The notes under the pieces: generated by a model
Told to the model about the DNA's origin: nothing
Database searches by the model: none
What the model saw: the letters and a program-made list of their open reading frames with translations, nothing else
DNA from: Enterobacter dykesii
GTDB lineage: Bacteria; Pseudomonadota; Gammaproteobacteria; Enterobacterales; Enterobacteriaceae
Direction of reading: 5' to 3'
Assembly: GCF_008364625.2 (NCBI RefSeq)
Contig: NZ_CP126604.1
Location: 3,100,001 to 3,164,000, forward strand
DNA length: 64,000 nt
Shown: positions 61,486 to 64,000 of the stretch, piece after piece
How the letters are laid out: each line of letters begins with the position of its first letter
Position numbering within the stretch: position 1 is the first letter of the stretch
Translations under genes and position numbers: made by a program

Positions 61486-62424
61486 TCACTCAAAATCCCC
61501 TTCAACGATCAGGGAGTCATCCCCCCCTTCGGAGGTAATGCGCTCAAACTGCCACGGGTTATGGTAGTTTTCCATCGCCTCGAACACCACTTTGGCCAAC
61601 TCGTTATGGCTGGACGAATTGTGGCAGAGCAGATATTCCGTATCCGGCAGCGCAGGGAGACCATCGGATTTCCCCAGGACGCGCAGATCGGGACTCATCA
61701 TCTCTACCGGACGGGCCGTTACGCCCAGACCGGCCTTCACGGCGGCACGAACCGCTGGCAGCGTGGAAGCCACATACGCCAGTCGCCAAGGAATGTTGGC
61801 CTCATTCAGCGCCGTAAGCACCATATCGCGGAACGGGCTCGGGTCATCCAGTAAGACCAGCGGAACCGGCTCCCCTTTTTGCAGCACGTACTCGGCTGCG
61901 CAATACCAGTGCGTAGGTGATGTGCGCAACGTCAGGCAATCAAACTGCCCGGGACGATGCGTAGTCACTACAAGGTCGACTTTATGCTCATTTAACATCT
62001 CAACCATAAAGGCATTACGTTTTACGCTAACGTCCAGCGCAAGCTTCGGATAAACCGAACTAATACGGTTGAGAAGAAACGGCAATATTGTATCCGCTGA
62101 CTCATCAGATGCGCCTAACGTTAGCACCCCTTGAAGGTTGCTAAACATTAATGACATACATGCTTCATCATTAAAGCGAAGTATTTTCCTGGCATAACCC
62201 AGTAGCTGAATACCGTGTTCCGTTAAGAGCTTATTACGCCCGTGACGTGCAAAAAGCTCTTTACCAACCAGTTGCTCCAGCCGCTGCATTTGCTGGCTAA
62301 CGGCGGACTGAGTTCGGCAAACGGCGGCAGCAGCTGCTGCAAAAGTGTTGAGATCGGCGACCGCAACAAACGTTCTCAGCAGATCGAGGTCGAGATTCAT
62401 TATCGGACGATTTGCATTTATCAT
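61486..62424 (-). CDS. lrhA: LrhA, LysR-type regulator of motility
   Basis: A 312-residue LysR-type regulator. The helix-turn-helix is at about residues 15-75 ([35 protein letters not shown]), followed by a substrate-binding-like effector domain with [17 protein letters not shown]. In E. coli LrhA represses flhDC and fimbrial genes and promotes RpoS turnover. The DNA-binding part is essentially identical to E. coli; the effector domain is more divergent around residues 140-160. ATG 62424 ([12 protein letters not shown]). Its mRNA leader is long in E. coli. Confidence 0.95.
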   Translation of the reverse strand: MINANRPIMNLDLDLLRTFVAVADLNTFAAAAAAVCRTQSAVSQQMQRLEQLVGKELFARHGRNKLLTEHGIQLLGYARKILRFNDEACMSLMFSNLQGVLTLGASDESADTILPFLLNRISSVYPKLALDVSVKRNAFMVEMLNEHKVDLVVTTHRPGQFDCLTLRTSPTHWYCAAEYVLQKGEPVPLVLLDDPSPFRDMVLTALNEANIPWRLAYVASTLPAVRAAVKAGLGVTARPVEMMSPDLRVLGKSDGLPALPDTEYLLCHNSSSHNELAKVVFEAMENYHNPWQFERITSEGGDDSLIVEGDFE

Positions 62425-63361
62425 ATCTATTCACTTTCAGGTTGCTCGTGCGGAGCTGCCCGGGTTGAAGCTGTGTGTAACAGTTAAGCAATTCCCTCTG
62501 AAGGTTTTCCCTCGCATCCCGGCCCGGCAGACTGCCTGACAGATAGTTATTGTGCTGCTTTATATCAACAGTCAGAAAGCACGTTTCATGACGTTATTTT
62601 TATTCTCTTAAACGTTAAGGATATTTAGATGTTCGCAGGTTTATGTAAATTACATTAAAGGTATAACACCTTTTCTGCCATCTTTATCGCAGCGCTGTCA
62701 ACGTAGCAGGAGATGTTCGACACACTCCAGCCAGAGATAATTCCAACAATAACAATCAATTAATTCGAAAAGCCAGTGCCAGATATACAAAATTTTTGCA
62801 TCTGTCCTCTGCTTTCCTGAAAGACATCTTAACCCAAATCCACTTTATTTATAAGTATTATTGCAATATTGAGGATTAAAGAAGAATGTTAAGCTTCTAA
62901 ACTAATTTTATTAAAATTAACTAAAGTTGCATTTTATAGGTTAATAATAAATAAATTTTAATTTAGATTAAGACCATTCATTAATGGCACTTAACATTAA
63001 TTTCACATGAGTAACTTTTAGCCACATTATGCTTTTACAGGCACATGTATCAAGCATTCAGGTTTTACGAAAAGTCACTCAGGGTGATTGCTACCCTTGT
63101 CAGGTTCACCACTTATTTTCACCAGCACAATATACAGAATTTTGTCAAAGTAATAGCATATTTAACCTGTCATATCGCGATGAGCACAACTTTAAGACAG
63201 TGAAAAAGCTAACGCACAGCGAAAAAGATTTATCAAAATTTTGCTTCCGGCACAAAATCTTCTACTGCACACCCTTCAAAACGAAGCGAGGGGGGAGTAC
63301 ATTATTCCGTGCTGACTTCCACGGCAGGGAGTGGCAATAATAGCGAAAAGGTTAAAGGTTC
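62425..63361. promoter_or_regulatory. Long AT-rich gap between lrhA and alaA
   Basis: A 937-bp stretch between divergent genes. It is strikingly AT-rich, especially at about 62870-62985. It contains a small perfect inverted repeat (AAAGGT-ATAAC-ACCTTT near 62657-62672). It should hold the lrhA and alaA promoters and a long lrhA leader. A 103-codon open frame at 63029-63340 has no features supporting a gene. Confidence 0.5.
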
Positions 63362-64000
63362 ATGTCCCCTATCGAAAAATCCAGCAAGCTAGATAACGTC
63401 TGTTATGACATCCGCGGCCCGGTTCTGAAAGAGGCAAAACGCCTTGAAGAGGAAGGCAACAAGGTTCTGAAACTCAACATTGGTAACCCTGCGCCATTTG
63501 GTTTTGAAGCGCCGGATGAAATTCTGGTTGACGTGATCCGCAACCTTCCTACTGCGCAAGGCTATTGCGATTCCAAAGGCCTTTACTCCGCACGTAAAGC
63601 CATCATGCAGCATTATCAGGCACGCGGTATGCGCGATGTTACCGTTGAAGATATTTATATCGGCAACGGCGTCTCTGAACTGATCGTGCAGGCGATGCAG
63701 GCGCTGCTGAACAGCGGGGACGAAATGCTGGTTCCCGCGCCGGACTATCCGCTGTGGACGGCTGCCGTATCACTGTCGAGCGGGAAAGCCGTGCACTATC
63801 TGTGCGACGAGTCCTCCGACTGGTTCCCGGACCTCGATGATATTCGCGCAAAAATCACCCCCCGCACGCGCGGCATCGTGATCATTAACCCGAACAACCC
63901 AACGGGCGCAGTGTACTCAAAAGAGCTGCTGATGGAGATCGTCGAGCTCGCCCGCCAGCACAACCTGATCATCTTTGCCGACGAAATTTACGACAAGATC
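63362..64000 (+). CDS. alaA: AlaA, glutamate-pyruvate aminotransferase, N-terminal part
   Basis: The first 213 codons of a class I aminotransferase; E. coli AlaA (YfbQ) has about 405 residues and makes alanine from pyruvate with glutamate as donor. It starts MSPIEKSSKLDNVCYDIRGP. Seen here: LNIGNPAPFGF (substrate arm), GNGVSELI (cofactor phosphate region), PDYPLWTAAV, the family motif NPNNPTGAVYS and FADEIYDKI, whose Asp and Tyr contact the cofactor ring. The PLP-binding lysine lies past the window edge. AAAGG lies 4 nt upstream of ATG 63362, with a second AAGG at better spacing. Confidence 0.95.
   Translation, partial: MSPIEKSSKLDNVCYDIRGPVLKEAKRLEEEGNKVLKLNIGNPAPFGFEAPDEILVDVIRNLPTAQGYCDSKGLYSARKAIMQHYQARGMRDVTVEDIYIGNGVSELIVQAMQALLNSGDEMLVPAPDYPLWTAAVSLSSGKAVHYLCDESSDWFPDLDDIRAKITPRTRGIVIINPNNPTGAVYSKELLMEIVELARQHNLIIFADEIYDKI

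Noticed and set aside
63029..63340. 103-codon open frame upstream of alaA
   Set aside because: No ribosome site, no recognisable domain, AT-rich composition and unusual residue make-up. It is most likely chance in the lrhA-alaA control region, though RNA data could change this.
1..64000. Search for CRISPR arrays, insertion sequences, toxin-antitoxin or defence genes
   Set aside because: No regularly spaced direct repeats, transposase, or defence-type proteins were seen. All large frames are accounted for by core genes.

Overview
The window is ordinary core chromosome of a member of the Enterobacteriaceae. Gene order and protein sequences are those of the Escherichia/Salmonella/Enterobacter group (yejM, tRNA-Pro, eco, mqo, yojI, ada-alkB, apbE, ompC, micF, rcsDBC, gyrA, ubiG, nrdAB-yfaE, glpTQ/glpABC, men, elaAB, rbn, nuo, lrhA, alaA). 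Several differences from my memory of E. coli K-12 point to an Enterobacter-like genus. There is no narP-ccm-nap block between tRNA-Pro and eco. A SulP transporter and mgtE sit between mqo and yojI. atoSC, yfaL and inaA are absent, and there is no arn operon between yfaZ and menE. A cheV gene lies between rbn and nuo. The species cannot be fixed from the sequence alone.

Layout. 1-1.2 kb: the 3' end of yejM, tRNA-Pro(GGG), a decayed MFS-transporter remnant and a small membrane protein. 1.3-8.3 kb: ecotin, malate:quinone oxidoreductase, a SulP transporter overlapping mgtE tail to tail, and the ABC exporter yojI. 8.3-11.2 kb: ada-alkB (alkylation repair) and apbE. 11.3-19.4 kb: the envelope block, with ompC, the antisense RNA micF and the Rcs phosphorelay. 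19.5-27.2 kb: gyrA, ubiG and class Ia ribonucleotide reductase with its maintenance ferredoxin. 27.2-33.9 kb: the divergent glpTQ and glpABC operons. 33.9-42.9 kb: yfaY, yfaZ and the menaquinone operon menFDHBCE, running leftwards. 42.9-45.8 kb: elaB, elaA, rbn and cheV. 45.9-60.9 kb: the complete complex I operon nuoABCDEFGHIJKLMN, running leftwards, with nuoC and nuoD fused. 61.5-64 kb: lrhA, a 937-bp AT-rich gap, and the 5' part of alaA, which runs off the window.

How the genes work together. Electrons from NADH (complex I), malate (Mqo) and glycerol-3-phosphate (GlpABC) all enter the quinone pool. UbiG makes ubiquinone and the Men enzymes make menaquinone. GlpQ and GlpT supply glycerol-3-phosphate to GlpABC. 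OmpC, MicF and Rcs are envelope-stress functions. Rcs and LrhA are known repressors of motility in this family, and cheV here carries what looks like a flagellar sigma-28 promoter.

I found no CRISPR array, insertion sequence, prophage, toxin-antitoxin or defence locus, and no clear candidate for a new system. The observations most worth checking are in non-coding DNA: a dispersed palindromic repeat placed four times in the same orientation just after stop codons; a layered nrdA control region; a perfect inverted repeat over the putative menF promoter; the cheV sigma-28 promoter; and a possible internally deleted MFS gene beside tRNA-Pro. Comparisons with E. coli are from memory and were not run as alignments.
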